The notes: a model not told the origin generated them from the letters alone. Positions 9,291-21,960 are shown, numbered from the stretch's first letter. The stretch is DNA of 64,000 nt from Thysanoteuthis rhombus (GCA_963457665.1 OY735206.1:54259984-54323983), one strand, 5' to 3'. Program-made: numbers and translations.

Positions 9291-10257
9291 TTTGTAGTCG
9301 TGGGGATGCTAATAAATAAACACAGTCCTCAGGAGTAAACACGGCACCCTGAGGAGGGTTTAGTTAACACTGACAGGCATTATAGGCGAGAGGAAATTTT
9401 TCGACACCTGCGCCCTTGAGTGTTAGTGCGCGCACACCATTCTTTTTTTACTTCCCCCCCCTTCTCCTTTTGGCAGGAGATTAGGGAAAAAATTGAATTT
9501 TCTTCATTTTGAATTTGAAGCAAAAACACGTGCATGGGGTGGATCAGTAAGTAAGTTCTTAGCCTGACGTAGTAAATAGATGATTCAAATTTTGATCTGA
9601 TTTTTTTACGGTATAAAGTGCACAAGCACCCCCCTTTTTAGAATATGGAATTTACCAGAGTAGTGCTATCAACAGATGTGAATTACTTGAAAGAAAATTA
9701 TGATGTTCATTAAACCACTGCAAATGTTTAAGGCCCCCCTTTTTTTTCCACGCTGAAATATATGTACTAAATCACTCATGTCAGAGAGTGAGTTCTCAAT
9801 GACAATCAGTGAAGTGTTTCGAAGTACGCACTAATCATCCTATATACACTGAACTGAGTATATTTCTATGTACTGTTCTTGAACTACGCTTGGTTAAGTG
9901 AGTTAGGCGTGTGCATCGAATGCCAATGTTGTTCGTGGTTGCTGAAGCAGGTGTTCAAATGACTTGCACGAGTCTAATAATAGGCCAACGTGACTTAATC
10001 ACGTGGCCTTCATTATGGGACGGTAGGGAAAATACTTGACATTTGTTTTCGTTTATTTTCTTTTTTCTTTTTCCTGGCGGATTACCATAGCTTTTTGTAA
10101 TACGTCTTTTCTTTTTTTTTTCCAATGTCAAACGGAAATATTGATGATATTCAGTTGCCTTCTTGGAAATTAAAGAAAAAATTGGATATTAAAAAAAAAA
10201 TGTATATATTGAGTTTAAATTAAATAACAAACAATCGAAATAGTGTTTCCAGTGGTA

Positions 10258-10460
10258 CAGGTATCCCCTGCTTCTCGGGAGTTAGCTTCACCTCACTTTT
10301 TCGATTTTACGAAAATAGCGATCAGCATTTGTTTCGATAGCAAGCCGTTATAGAGACAGCGCACGCCCTTTCCCTACCCATACATTAACTCATAGGAACG
10401 CTATTTTTGGGCAGCGGGATAACCAGTATTCCAGGAAATCTCCCTCATCTTTACTTTACT
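10258..10460 (+). mobile_element. TIR-type MITE family A, copy 1 (3' end eroded)
   Basis: Starts CAGGTATCCCCTGCTTCTCG after a TA, then TTTTCGATTTTACGAAAATAG and TTATAGAGACAGCGCACGC. The same order occurs at 28947 and 52137. The style (CAGGTATCCCC...TTTTCG, TA flank) resembles widespread pogo/Tigger-type small DNA elements. Similarity fades after about 10450. Confidence 0.6.
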
Positions 10461-11424
10461 CGATATGATTATTTTCCAATAATGTAAGGGTCGGATCTTA
10501 TTTCAGAGCTTCAATTACCTTTGTGCATTACTGTTTTTTTATGCGCATAAAATTCAAGAAAATAAAAGCAGTCAATAGGAAAGAAAGAAAAATGAAGGAA
10601 GGAAGGAAGAAGAGTCACCAAAATTTAAACCTTCAGGTCGTCCCCTAAAAATAAATCTTATCGAAAGCTTATTTATTTATTTGCCCAGTTGAAGTACAGG
10701 ACATACCGTCAGTGTCATAGGATCTGAGGGGAAATTCCCCAGCGTTCTCTACCCGAGACCAAAGTAACGTGAATTTCAACGTGTTCATAAGGTCAGTTGA
10801 TAAAGCAGATAATGATGACGACGACCATGATGATGATGATGATTCTTTAAACGGATATCCTAGAAATTGATTCAATCAGCACCTGTTATGATGTAACAAC
10901 AAAATCCGGGGCACGTGTACACGATATATGGAACCGACTATGTGTGGTAAATTAAAAAAGAAGAAAAGAAAGAAAGAAACAGACAGTGGGCGTGGAGCTG
11001 TTGATGAAGCTTTTTCTGTTCAGGATTGGAAGAGATGGAGTTAAGTTGAAGGAGGCGGACACGAGAGAGATAAGGAACGATAAACAGTTGGAAAAAAAGG
11101 GTTAACCATTAGAGTTCGTAAATTTAGGTGAATGGGTGTGCAGTGAACGTGTAAGAAGGTGCGCGCGTGCGTGCGCACGTTTGTGTGTTACGATGCTTAT
11201 GATACGTATAGAGAAGAAGCGTGTTCACTGTTTCGTCTTACATTTGCTTGTACATCTGCACCCTGCTTCTAATAGTGTAGAGGTATTTTAATTGCTTGAG
11301 CGATTTTACCAGTACCAGATTATTAGACTTTTTATTTTAACGCCAAAGAGGGAACTTTGTGCGATTGAAATAAGTATTTCTTGGGATTCAATTAAAGCCA
11401 CTGACCCTCAAATATCACTACCAA

Positions 11425-11642
11425 CAGGGCCGTCCATATGAATTGGGCACAATAGGCACGGCAGAGCCCTTCTTAGGGTCGACAAAAAGTTTGGGGACAA
11501 CTCAAAGCGTAGTTCAAATCATTCAAGAAATTTAAATATAATAAAATTATAAAAATATATACATTCTGAAACATTGGTGAGACCCGAGGATTAGGGTTAG
11601 AGGTTAGGGTTGGGCGTTAGGGTTAGTCAAAATCCGGCCCTG
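11425..11642 (+). mobile_element. hAT-like MITE containing TTAGGG-type repeats
   Basis: The left end CAGGGCCGTCCATA and the right end (reverse complement CAGGGCCGGATTTT) share the terminal CAGGGCCG found in many hAT elements. The 8-bp flanks are ACTACCAA and GCCACCAA (6 of 8 identical), fitting a hAT 8-bp target duplication. Total 218 bp without coding sequence. Inside, TTAGGG occurs four times (about 11590-11625). Confidence 0.65.
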
Positions 11643-11699
11643 GCCACCAAGCATGGTTAAAAAAATTATTTCCTTGTAGAGAATTCTACATAAAAAAAA

Positions 11700-12740
11700 A
11701 CATGGGTAATATACAAGCAGTGTGACCCCCTAAGAAAAAAAACGGTCCTTTCTACAGGGCTAGAAGTATTGGTCTAATGTCACATCGAATACTCCAATGC
11801 CTTAATTTTTCTGTTGTACACCGTTAGGGGTAGGGGTAGTGTTTGGTGATTCGGGACCACACTCAGACTTGGAGTATGTGATGCCTTTTGAGGGAACGTA
11901 CAACTGAATTTGTACCAGGTCACACTTTGAAAAAATTATAAAATCCATTGATGTGACCAAAAAAAAACAAGTAAACGGATCGTAATAAGTGTCGCCAGAC
12001 TATAATAACTTATTTATTAGAATGAAGAAAGGAAAAAAAATCTTAATGGTAATGAACCAAAAGTGAATGCGACCTTCGCGTAATGTTAACATTATGTTGG
12101 GTACTGTGTCAGTCATGCAATGGGGGTACTAGGTTACAGATCTTGCTGTTACGTAGTAAAGCTGTGATATCGTGGGAACGAAATTCAGGAGCCATTTTAT
12201 GAATGGATTTCGTAGCCTTTCCTGTACCCTCCTCCCATTTTTAAGCGAACTAAGGGGACAGTAATTGTCTATGTAGGCAGTGCGCCACTGAGACCAGTTG
12301 AAAATAAATAAAAAAACAGTGAACAGAGCAAAGAGAAAAAAATGTGGAGTAATTCTCCAATCTCCTTTTTCCCCATTGTTTTTTTTTTCATGACTTGTCA
12401 CATGTTCACAGGCAAGTCTAAAGGTGAATGTCTTTCGCCTCCGAAATTATAGTACACGAGCCCTGACTCTTTGTTATTCAATTGTGACAGTAACAAGTTC
12501 GCCATCTCCAGCAATCTGGTGACTGTAGATTTTGCCAAGAGATGAATGACCTCTGACGAGAGACCTCCTTTTTGCGGGGGGGGGGGGGATCTGGTCTATT
12601 GTGCATTGCGAGGACCCACACAAACAAAGAAGTGACGATCAACCAGTTTGAAAGGGAGAGAAAGAGGGGAGGGGCATGCTTCTAAGATTTACGAGGATTC
12701 AAGTGTTTCATCTTTTAATACCCGAACACATGAAAATAAC
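11700..12740. other. Intronic stretch without recognised elements
   Basis: Unique-looking AT-rich sequence with A homopolymers and a G run near 12577-12588. No coding or repeat signal could be supported. Confidence 0.4.
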
Positions 12741-12750
12741 TAATGATTGA

Positions 12751-12753
<3 letters not shown>

Positions 12754-12841
<88 letters not shown>

Positions 12842-12842
12842 G
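12754..12842. repeat. (GA)n microsatellite
   Basis: About 89 bp of GA dinucleotide with one GG interruption. It abuts dispersed repeat family F. Confidence 0.95.
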
Positions 12843-12848
12843 TTGTCC

Positions 12849-12983
12849 CAGAAGTTTACAATTAAAAATATCGATTCTGAAGCGAAGGTTTCGACCCTAA
12901 CTAGCGGCACTGGAAGGGATATTGGATAGTCTATAGCCACACTGAAGAGTTGTAATACCATGAAACGACTGTCTATGGATGAC

Positions 12984-12990
<7 letters not shown>
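12849..12990 (-). repeat. Dispersed repeat family F, copy 1 (SINE-like), joined to an AT array
   Basis: Read on the minus strand it runs TGTCATCCATAGACAG, GTATTACAACTCTT, then GGGTCGAAACCTTCGCTTCAGA in overlapping words that match 40857-40990. The GGTCGAAACC word resembles a Pol III B box (GWTCRANNC) with one mismatch; the other copy fits it fully. As in the other copy, the TGTCATCCA end is directly joined to an (AT)n array. Confidence 0.6.

Positions 12991-13066
<76 letters not shown>
12989..13066. repeat. (AT)n microsatellite linked to repeat family F
   Basis: About 78 bp of pure TA dinucleotide directly next to the TGTCATCCA end of family F. Confidence 0.95.
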
Positions 13067-13069
<3 letters not shown>

Positions 13070-13716
13070 CCTGATTAATAAAACTCTGTATTTATTCAAT
13101 GATGAATAATCTCATTTGAGTAATCGTAAAATTACTTGAATATTGCCATCAATTTAAAAAAAAAATTAGTATATGCCTTTCCCATTTCTCCGAGGGTAGT
13201 GGCTAATTAACCCCCCCCCCCCATTATACATAACACCTTTCAATGAGCGTACAAGCACAGATATCCTCGGTAGGATACCGGAAGCAAAAACTTTGATCCT
13301 AGATAGGGCGCACTAATACTCAGATCGTTCCTATGCAGGGAGCACACATCATACTATGATCCCTGGCAGAAGTGCAGATCCATTTATGTGAACAATCCCG
13401 TCATTTTTTTACGGGCTCCATGCTGCTAAGTAAATAAATAATAATTAAAAGATATTTATCATTTCCAAAAACGTGATTCTAGTTCCCCCCTATTCAATTG
13501 CATTTATTTCAATTGACTTGTTTCGAAGAAGAAGAGAGGAGATGATAGCAACGTGATCCGACAGCCCATGTCTGTGCGTTACTCAGACACACACACACTG
13601 ACAGCAGACAATCAGTGCTAGCGCACTGTGACACGTGTATGGGAACGTGACCACACAGCTTCTTAGTGTTGCATTGCTTGTTTAGTCCTACACCCTCTCT
13701 CTCTCCTCCATTTGTT

Positions 13717-13718
13717 GC

Positions 13719-13768
<50 letters not shown>

Positions 13769-13787
13769 GTGAGAGTGAGAGAGTGAG
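13717..13787. repeat. (GT)n-(GA)n compound microsatellite
   Basis: GT array followed without gap by a GA array with GTGA interruptions. Confidence 0.9.
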
Positions 13788-14356
13788 TAGTAGCGCCAAT
13801 AGTGATCGCATTTCTCTCCTTTTCTCTGTCATTTCTCGGGCAATTTCTCTGAAAATGTGTCCACAATTCTTTTTTCCAGCAATGCCGTGTGCCGTTTCTT
13901 CATACATAATTCCTCTCCATTTCTTCTTTTTTTTTGCTATCAGTAGTTATTTATTTTAGAAAAGAGTAAAGACTTCGGTTCGATCAATGCAAAAACATTA
14001 CGTAAAAAATCTGATATCTATTTGAAAAAATAGTGCATTATTCCGGTGTTTCATGTTATTTTGTGTATCATTTCCTGTGATCTTTCTCCTTCCATAATCT
14101 TTAAATAAAAAAAGACGGAGAACGTTTTGAAGTAGGGAGAATAAAGAAATATTATTTGGAAAATAATCTAGTAAAAATGGAGATTATGTTGAGGAAAGAC
14201 TTTATAATCTGTATCCATCGCATCATGTTAACCATAAAACACTGACCTTTTATACGGATTTTTTGTAATACACTCTTGATACTTATTTGTACTTAACTGT
14301 AAACAACTGTCATCTGAAGTTATGGTTCGTTTCAATGTCGGTGAATGACTTATTGA

Positions 14357-14660
14357 GGTTTAGGTTAAGCGAACCGTTAAGCTAGTGAATTATTAACATT
14401 GAAACAAAATAACAATAAAAAAAAGCTTAGGGAGAGATAATGTTTAACATTGAAACAAACACTGACAGAAAGAAAAAAAAACAACTTGTTATGGTTTAGG
14501 TTAAGCTAATGAATTTACTTCATTATCTTATCCTAAGTCTTAATTTTTTCTGTTAATGTGTGTTTCAATGTTAATTCAGAATTAACATTGAAACAGACCA
14601 TATCAGAAAAAACAACTTATGGTTTAGGTTAAGCAAATGTTCAACGTAGAAATAAACTAA
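14357..14660. repeat. Nested direct and inverted repeat cluster
   Basis: GGTTTAGGTTAAGC occurs at 14357, 14493 and 14621. TAACATTGAAAC occurs at 14393, 14445 and 14583, and in inverted form inside 14562-14577. The blocks between them are alignable (ACAGAAA...ACAACTT). This is a locally rearranged short repeat of period about 130 bp with at least one inverted unit. Confidence 0.75.
14562..14594. repeat. 33-bp perfect palindrome
   Basis: The arms GTTTCAATGTTAATTC and GAATTAACATTGAAAC are perfect reverse complements separated by a single A. It lies in the repeat cluster at 14357-14660. Confidence 0.9.
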
Positions 14661-14899
14661 TGACAGGAAAAGAACAACAACAAAAAAACCAAACAAACCG
14701 AAAATGAGAACAGTATTAAAATGATAAACTATCTGGGCTTATAAATATTTCGTTTTGGTTGTATTGAATTTAACAAAATACGAAATAAGTGAATTCAATT
14801 CAGTAAATCGTTTTTGGCATTTTGGGGAAAAACACACTCACTCATCTGCAACGTCGTAATCATATTGAGCCCCAATGATTTTTGGACGTAGGATTAGGG

Positions 14900-16250
14900 T
14901 TGGTTAGTTAGTCATTCAATCAGCCAGGGTAAAGATTAGTTTGTGTTTAAGATTTAAACATTTTTTTCAAAAACATTTAGTGGGGTATTGAGAGATTCTG
15001 AGATAATCAACTCGACTTGAAAAAAGTAGAGTGAAACAATTTTAAACAGCAGCAAAAAACGAAAGAACTCTGTTTTTTTAAACAAGCACCAAAGCAATTA
15101 TTTGGAATTCAGAGTTTGCTCATTCAACCGATAAGACAGGTTTTTAGACGAATATCTATTTTGGGCGGTCAAGTTTTCCTCAAACCTAGAAAAAACTTGA
15201 GATGTTTTTGAGAGTGGATTTTTACGTCTTCAAGTGAGAACCTCACTATTTTGTTTCGTCATCTATAGTAGACATACGTTTTCCTTCGAAGGTGAACATT
15301 TTAAAGTTAAACCGATAAAGTTTAGTCATTTAATTTCCTAAAATGAATTCTCTTGACAAACACATCTGCATAAAAATTAAGATAGAATAAAAGATAGCAT
15401 ATAGTTGGTAGCAAAAACTCTGGAACATCTAACCAATGCTATGAATTTAATTTTGTTTAAGATTCAAAAGTTAGCTGAATAATGAAAAGTGCATTTCTAG
15501 AAATCAGAAAACTGGTTAGTAATGAAAAAGACATAGGACAACACCCAATAAAAATTATGTGGGCTTATTAGCTGACTCAAAGGGAGATAACTCTAATTTA
15601 CTTTTGGCCGAATTGAAAACCGGAAATAATCTGTCGATTTTTTAGGGCTATTGTTTTACCCTGCTTGCATATGCGCCCTAATCCCACTTTTTCTAGCCTG
15701 GAATATAGAGTACCAAAATGATTTACCTTCGTATATTCTCACATATTTAGAGATGCATTATTGAACTTTTGGGTTAGTGTGAAGTTTACAAAAACATACT
15801 TTCTTCTCGACTACTGACAATTTCTTGCGTAGATGACATATTCAATGCTTGTAAAGTCATGTTAAATTGGAGAGTAATAATGTGTACTTTCAAATACTAT
15901 ATTTTATATCCCATTCTCAAATCTTATGGTGATTAGGATTTGTTAGACAAAAAACATTCTGACCCCCCCCCCAACCCCAAAACTTAGATGCTTATTGGAA
16001 TGAGATTTTGATTTTTCATGGATTTCCTGCAAGATTTAGGTTTCATGGGAAGCCTTTTTGCTTCAGAGCTTCAATTTTGTATTTTTTTTTACGAGATTTT
16101 TTTCCCATTATGATAATAAAATATCATCTTTTTCAATTTGAAATATCTGTCTTTAAAAGGGACAAGCAGTTCAATAAGAGTTTTGAAACCTTTGACCCGA
16201 ATCATCCTCATAGTATCTCTTAGACTGGTAACCAAACATGACTAGAGTGC
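14900..16250. other. Intronic stretch without recognised elements
   Basis: AT-rich unique sequence with a C run near 15963. No coding frame or repeat family found. Confidence 0.4.
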
Positions 16251-16290
16251 TCAGTCGGCCCTACTATTTACCCACTGGGGGGAGGGAGGA

Positions 16291-16395
16291 GGAGAAGAGA
16301 TGGATCCATGCCTTCTCCAAGGGCATTAGTGCAAAATGAACGTTAGCTGTCTCAGCAGAAGTTTGAACTTGGCTCACCTATTCCATTTACCATAC
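16291..16395 (+). repeat. Dispersed repeat family C, copy 1
   Basis: GAGATGGATCCATGCCTT, CAAGGGCATTAG, GTCTCAGCAGAAG and TTGAACTTGGCTCACC recur in order at 30186, 43794 and, inverted, at 50895 and other sites. Confidence 0.65.
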
Positions 16396-17089
16396 TGCTG
16401 AATGTCAGACAACTCGCACCTCCTCGCTTTGAATATTACGTGTTGGAGCGAGTGATAAATGCAGTAGCAAACGGCAGGCAAAAAAAAAAAAAAAACAGTC
16501 ATAGAAATTGCCAATGAGACCTGAATGTAAGCAAAACTTGCAAGTTGAATGAAAAATCTTGTTTGCCAATACAAAGGTGGTCGTGTTTAGGAAACAGATG
16601 GTGTTATAAGTTGGTAATGGAACAGATCCAATACTAAACTCTGGTTTTAGCATGAAGTTCTATCTACCTACACACCACAAGAATAACTTGAGAGACAAAA
16701 TGTTCCAACAAATGTTCTTTATATTTCCTACAGTGAATCAGTGCTGGCCGCGCTTTTCCTTCAAAGGGAAACAGCTGTTTTATTAATGAATAGGTTGATC
16801 GACTTGAGCTCAAGATGATAAAGAAGTAGCTGGAGACAGGACAAATTAATATCTTTTCTCTGACTACAGTGGATTGCCATACCTATATTTTAAGAAAAGA
16901 GGATGTTCACAGTCACCACCATAACTATCGTAACACATCAATGGTATATTAACAGAAGCTAGATTATGGTTGAAAATTGCTAAAATGTCTTAAATTTAGG
17001 GCAAGAAAAACAAATGTTCTGGTGTAAAAAGCCATAATAAAAAAAATGAGTATGTGTATAGGTTGGCAAATATAGACACACGTACACAC

Positions 17090-17133
17090 GTGCGTGCGCG
17101 TGCACACACATACACACACACACACACACACAT
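17090..17133. repeat. (CA)n microsatellite
   Basis: CGTGCGTGCGCGTGCACACA followed by a (CA)n run. Confidence 0.85.
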
Positions 17134-17494
17134 GGGGAATTGATATTTGTACACCAGTATCGATTTATCTTTATCATAATCATTTGTAACTTTTCATTCA
17201 AATGTTTTTCATTTTTGATACTTAAATTGTAGGAAAAAAAAATCATTCAGAAATGAAAGCCAATTCATAAAACTCAACAACCAAAAACAAGATAACTATA
17301 ATGGGAATAAATTGAAAAAAAAAAATACGTCAGACGTTTGTAGTAAACATTTCAAAACTAATTGGAATCAATTTAATTACTAAAAGTCATAAAAATAATT
17401 GCACTTATTTCTGAATTTCTTCAGTATTTTAGCAGATATAGTGTCAGTTTATTATAAGATGACTAATGACTAACTTGGAATAGCTTCCTCATTC

Positions 17495-17693
17495 TTGGTA
17501 GTTTTAGTCACAACATTTTGGCTTTTGTATCATTCCGACCTTCTTCAGGTGTCTGTCGTAGTTGGTAAACTCTTGGGAATTTCAAACCAAGGCGGTAACT
17601 ATTTATGCTAAACCAACGCTTCTATCCCCTCAGCCTCTGTCTGGAAGGTACAACTGTCAAAATGTTGTGACTATAACAACCAAAGAAGGACAA
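17495..17693. repeat. Hairpin-forming repeat with TCACAACATTTTG arms (family G)
   Basis: The left arm around TTTTAGTCACAACATTTTGG (17503) is complementary to the right arm CAAAATGTTGTGACTATAAC (17658). CCTTCTTCAGGTGTCTG and CCTCTGTCTGGAAGGT lie inside. The CTGAAGAAGG / CGAAATGTTGTG word pair recurs at 63330-63395, and a related form at 46915. Such ends are common on Penelope-like and other retroelement relics in invertebrates (inference). Confidence 0.55.
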
Positions 17694-17814
17694 TGAGCCG
17701 TATTAATCGGTGTACAGTAATGAAAATCCCTAATCTCAAAAATTGGAACAAAAACCAGTGGCAGTTGGCTCGTTATTTAATGATCATAATTATGTGTTAA
17801 CTTTTTTGCATAGC

Positions 17815-17899
17815 AATGTTATGCAGGACTCCCCCCCACCCCGCCTTCAATGAAACACTAATGTTGTGCAGGACTTCCTCCCCCTTCAATTAAACACTA
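17815..17899 (+). repeat. Two-copy 45-bp tandem repeat
   Basis: AATGTTATGCAGGACTCCCC at 17815 and AATGTTGTGCAGGACTTCCT at 17860, both followed by CCTTCAAT and AAACACT. Confidence 0.8.
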
Positions 17900-19270
17900 T
17901 TCAACTATGGGTGGCATCCATATTTGGCTAAAGAGGTCCCAAGAACTAGTCGAACCAAGAACACCTGATATATGGATTCTAAGTGATGTGTGTAGCCAGG
18001 CTTAACTTTGATCTGTGTTTGGCATACAATATGAAAGACTTCTACCTATATAGTGACTCTTAATCATAAATTCTAGCCAAGATTTATTGCTGCCAAGGAT
18101 TTTTTTCCACAGACTGTATACTCCTTTAAGAAATAGATCCAGAATATTTCCAGTAATCAGCATGTTATTAGACATCTTTGCTTTTTGGCACACTTTATAA
18201 CCTGTTGCCAGGTTTAACTGAAGTAATCAACAACTTAGTCCAGGGATAAAAAGAAGATGACAGCAATAACATTCTTTCTGAGGTTTCGATGTTAAAAAAG
18301 GTGCACTAAAGTTGTGCACCTCTTTCAACAAGTAGAAAATTCATGAAAGAAAAAAGAAGTTAATGCAGATATTATATTGTTATTGTTTTAAATAAATTTA
18401 ATTATTTATATCTGTAGAAAGGATTGATTTATAATAAATATTGTGTAGCTGATGTCATGCAATGTAATAGGAAAGTCTTTGCCCTCTTGAGCATCCGTAG
18501 TTGATTTCGACAATGGTTCAAATTTTTCTGCTCAGATTGCCACTATGTTTTATAATTAATCTCGTTTCTAAAAGAATCGATCCCTTAACTAGATGAGCTA
18601 TGACACTCACATTTTTTTCTCATTTGCTGAGTACATTCCTGCAACGCAATGGTGCAAGTGAAACAAGTGTTTCAAGTATTCCCAGCAGCTTTCATTCTAT
18701 AGTCTTCTATCGGCTCTCTGTTCAAGTAACGGCTGTCGGTTGTGAACAGTTAATTACCTTCTGTTTTAGTACAGGCAAGATGAGACTTTATTAACAATGA
18801 AGAAAGGAAAGAGAGAAAACAAAGGCGGGATAATTGGAGGAAAAAAAGAGACAGGAAGGAAGAAAAACCGAAATTAGCGAGAGAAAAAAAAAACATAGAA
18901 CAGTTGCCATTCTAGATATTTATATCTAGAAGTAGATATTTTAGGTTGTTTTTAGATACTGAAAATAGGCGCCTAGATACTAGATACAAATCCAGATGAT
19001 TATAAGTAAAGTCTAGATGATTCTGAATAATTCAATGAAATTAACGAAAAATATCAACAAATTCGCCATTAATAATAAGAATAAAGAAGAATTACGTTTT
19101 GAAGCACGGGTCATATTTTTTTTTTACGCGCACGGGGTTGGATACAATAAAAACTATCTAAAAAGTAAAGGCCACCTGACATCCAATTATTGGAGTTACA
19201 ATTGTAGAAAGAAAGAACTTTATGGATAGACAAGATAAAAAAAAAACAACAAAAAACAAAACACGGAAAG
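17900..19270. other. Intronic stretch, unique then purine-rich
   Basis: No gene-like signal. From about 18790 the plus strand becomes purine-rich (GGAAAGAGAGAAAAC-type sequence) with a TAGATA-rich block at 18910-19020. Confidence 0.4.
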
Positions 19271-19411
19271 AAAAGCAACTTTGCAAAAGTGAGAAAACCG
19301 TAAGAAAAATGGATCATAGGTAAAAAAAAGAAAGAATGATAAAATAGAAAAAAAAGAAAGAAAGGTAGATCGCAAAAGAAAGAGTATGAAAGAAAGTATA
19401 CATCGGAAGAG

Positions 19412-19425
19412 TAGAGAGAGAGAGT

Positions 19426-19459
<34 letters not shown>
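19412..19459. repeat. (GA)n microsatellite in a purine tract
   Basis: GA dinucleotides inside a longer plus-strand purine-biased region (about 19270-19510). Confidence 0.85.
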
Positions 19460-19460
<1 letters not shown>

Positions 19461-20113
19461 AAAGAGGGAAGTAAAAGGGAAGGAAAATGAGAGAGAGGTG
19501 GAAAGGGTATGAGAGATATTATTAATCTTTTGGCTAGTTTTTCTCTCATCTTATTTCTGTCACTTCTCATCACAACTCTCAGATCGTTATTCTTCGATAG
19601 TAGAATAAAAATAACTATTTGGGAGTTGTGAAAAAAAAGGCAGCAGAAATAAGAATAAAGATAGTAAAAAAAAGTGATAACTGACAACTTGAAGACTATC
19701 ACATTTTATTACTACGTACTCGGAGTGAACAAGAGGTGTTAAGCGATATGATAAACCTTGTTCTGGCTTCTTAGCTAAGCATCTGGAACTTAGTGAACCT
19801 AATACCCTACCACCCCCTGCCTTGTAAAAATAAACAAAGTTCATGGTGAATTGGTAATTTCAATTAATTTCCTTGTACTACAAGTATTTTTCTTCAAGAA
19901 ATCTTGGCCAATAGTCTGTTATTGAAGCCAGAGGTTAAATTGCGGTCAGAAATTAAATATACACAGGAGAGGGTAACCGAATAGAAAATTCTCTTCGTTA
20001 AATATTTCTGTGAGTTTTTGGTATTTACACTTTTACTCTATCATATTAGAAAAAAAAATCAAGATTTAGAAAACAAGACAAATCTGGTAGTATATCGAAT
20101 GGCAATCAATATA

Positions 20114-20300
20114 CGAGGTCTATCTGAAAAGTATCTTTAGCCATTTCTAATATCTCGAGACACGGATGCGCAGTCTTGAATTAACTTGACAATCAATCAA
20201 AGAGAACCTCACTGTGCATGCGTAAACAAATGCTCTCCAGTGGAGTTACTCAGTCGGCAATGAGATGCCGTTTAGAGAGTTTGTGTACCGTGTGACCATG
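20114..20300 (+). mobile_element. Mariner-related 5' end, truncated
   Basis: Starts CGAGGTCTATCTGAAAAGTA after TA at 20112-20113 and aligns over about 190 bp with the left part of the element at 3478, including CAATCA, TGCATGCGTAAACA and the putative start region (GATGCC...GTGTA). I find no matching right TIR, and the sequence after about 20320 is a different purine-rich block. Confidence 0.7.
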
Positions 20301-20921
20301 GCTTTCACAACGAGAAGGAAAGATAAAAGAGAGGAGAATAAGATAGAAAAGGAAAGGAGAGAGAGTGAGAGAGTGAGAGGGAGAGAGCTATTCAATAATC
20401 GGAAAAAGATAAGTCAGTTTTCATTAAAGTTGACAACGCGTGAAGCAGCTTTATGTCAACGAGTTAACTTGGATTTCGACCTCTCCAAAATCGATAGATA
20501 TCCAATAGGAATGTTTCACTCGCCTGAGCCCGGATTTTGTCTTATTGGCTTTTCTTTGTCAAGTGATAAAAAAAACAAACAAACAAAAAAACAAGCAAAG
20601 CTGTATCGAAATGATTGATTTAGATAACGCACCCTATCATATAAAAAGGGAAGACAGTGTACGTGTACTTTTAAGATTATGGGACGATTGCAAACTTGGG
20701 ATATGTCGAAACAGACGCCTATTGAGTAACGACCTTTTCTTATTATCTATACTACTTTGTTCGGCAATGACAAGTTTATCGCATTTTCAAAATAAGACAG
20801 AATACAGGTAAATTACTCAGCAGCTTGTAACGGGGTCACGGGCACGTTAGTCACGTTTTTTTGAGTGTGCGACCTGTTTCACCTTTTCTGTCCTTTTTTT
20901 TCTCTCTTTCATTTTTCTTAT

Positions 20922-20972
20922 CTTTTCTCTCTCTCTCTCTCCCCCCCTCTCTCTCTCTCTCCCTCTCTCTCG
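20922..20972. repeat. (CT)n microsatellite
   Basis: CT dinucleotide with a C7 interruption, inside a pyrimidine-rich stretch. Confidence 0.85.
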
Positions 20973-21633
20973 TTCAAGTGTTCTTCCGGTTTTTTTGTTT
21001 TAGAGTTATAAGTTATACAACCAAGACCGTTGCCTGGCCAGTGTTGCCAATTTAGAGCTTTTCGCGCTAATTTCAGCGCGTTTCTTGTTATAGCAGTGCG
21101 AAAATCTTTCATTAAGTGATATTTTTTTAACCCGTTTTAGCAATTTTCTAGGGACTGTAGCTGTTAGAAATGACCATAAAAAGACCAAAAGTGTTTATTT
21201 TTTTAAAGCTTTTTCGAGATCGATTCAACGCATTCTTTTTCCATTTTGTAACACTAGGACTGGTTTGCCAATCTAAAGGAGGCCAATGTTGTCTTTCGAA
21301 ATGGCGCGGAGTCTGATGACTAATATGATAGGCAACATATTGCAGTTAGTATGTTTTGTTATAAGCTCTTTTTTTTGTTTATAAGTGAAAAACAAAATGT
21401 CAGGAAAACTTGAATTTGACCATTTTTAAAATCGGAAGATCAATCAAAGCTGAAAATGGCAATAAGTATTAATTTAGAAAATATGTATTTGAAAATTTGC
21501 ACTCTGATTATTTTTAATGATAGAAAATGCACAGGATAACTTTACAAAAATAATGTCGTATCAAAGATACCTATTGTTAAAGAGAGACACTCTTGGAATA
21601 GAGGTGAGATTCCACGAACCAGCACGAAAGTAT

Positions 21634-21960
21634 GTCATAATAAAATCGACTTTTTTCCCTGCAAGGAACGCTGCATGTGTATTTTCCATATTTATAATTG
21701 ATTTTCCATCAGGAGCCTTAAAGAAAACTAACCTGAAGGGTGTCTCATAATGAAACCTACTTCTATTCTTGTAAACAACACTAAATCAACGCACTATCAA
21801 TATTTCAAATTGATTTCCTATAAGAAGCTTACATCAAATCCAACCGACAGGATATTTCATGATAAAACCGTCTCTTTTGCAAGCAACATCAAATCAACGA
21901 ACTATTCGTATTTTCAATTGATTTCCTACCAGAAGTTCTTACAAAATCCAACCTAGTTTC
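21634..21960 (+). repeat. 110-bp minisatellite, three units
   Basis: Units begin TCATAATAAAATCG (21635), TCATAATGAAACC (21745) and TCATGATAAAACC (21857) and share AATTGATTT(T)CC followed by AGGAGCC/AGAAGCTT/AGAAGTTC and AA(A)TCCAACC or an equivalent. The period is 110-112 bp. The first unit is the most diverged. There is no conserved frame. Confidence 0.8.

Noticed and set aside
12740-13099. Open frames of repeated IY and SL or RE residues (also at 8172-8414, 19220-19702, 23880-24240, 34297-34638, 40657-41029, 49168-49386, 60608-60976)
   Set aside because: Direct translations of AT, GA, CT or CA microsatellites.
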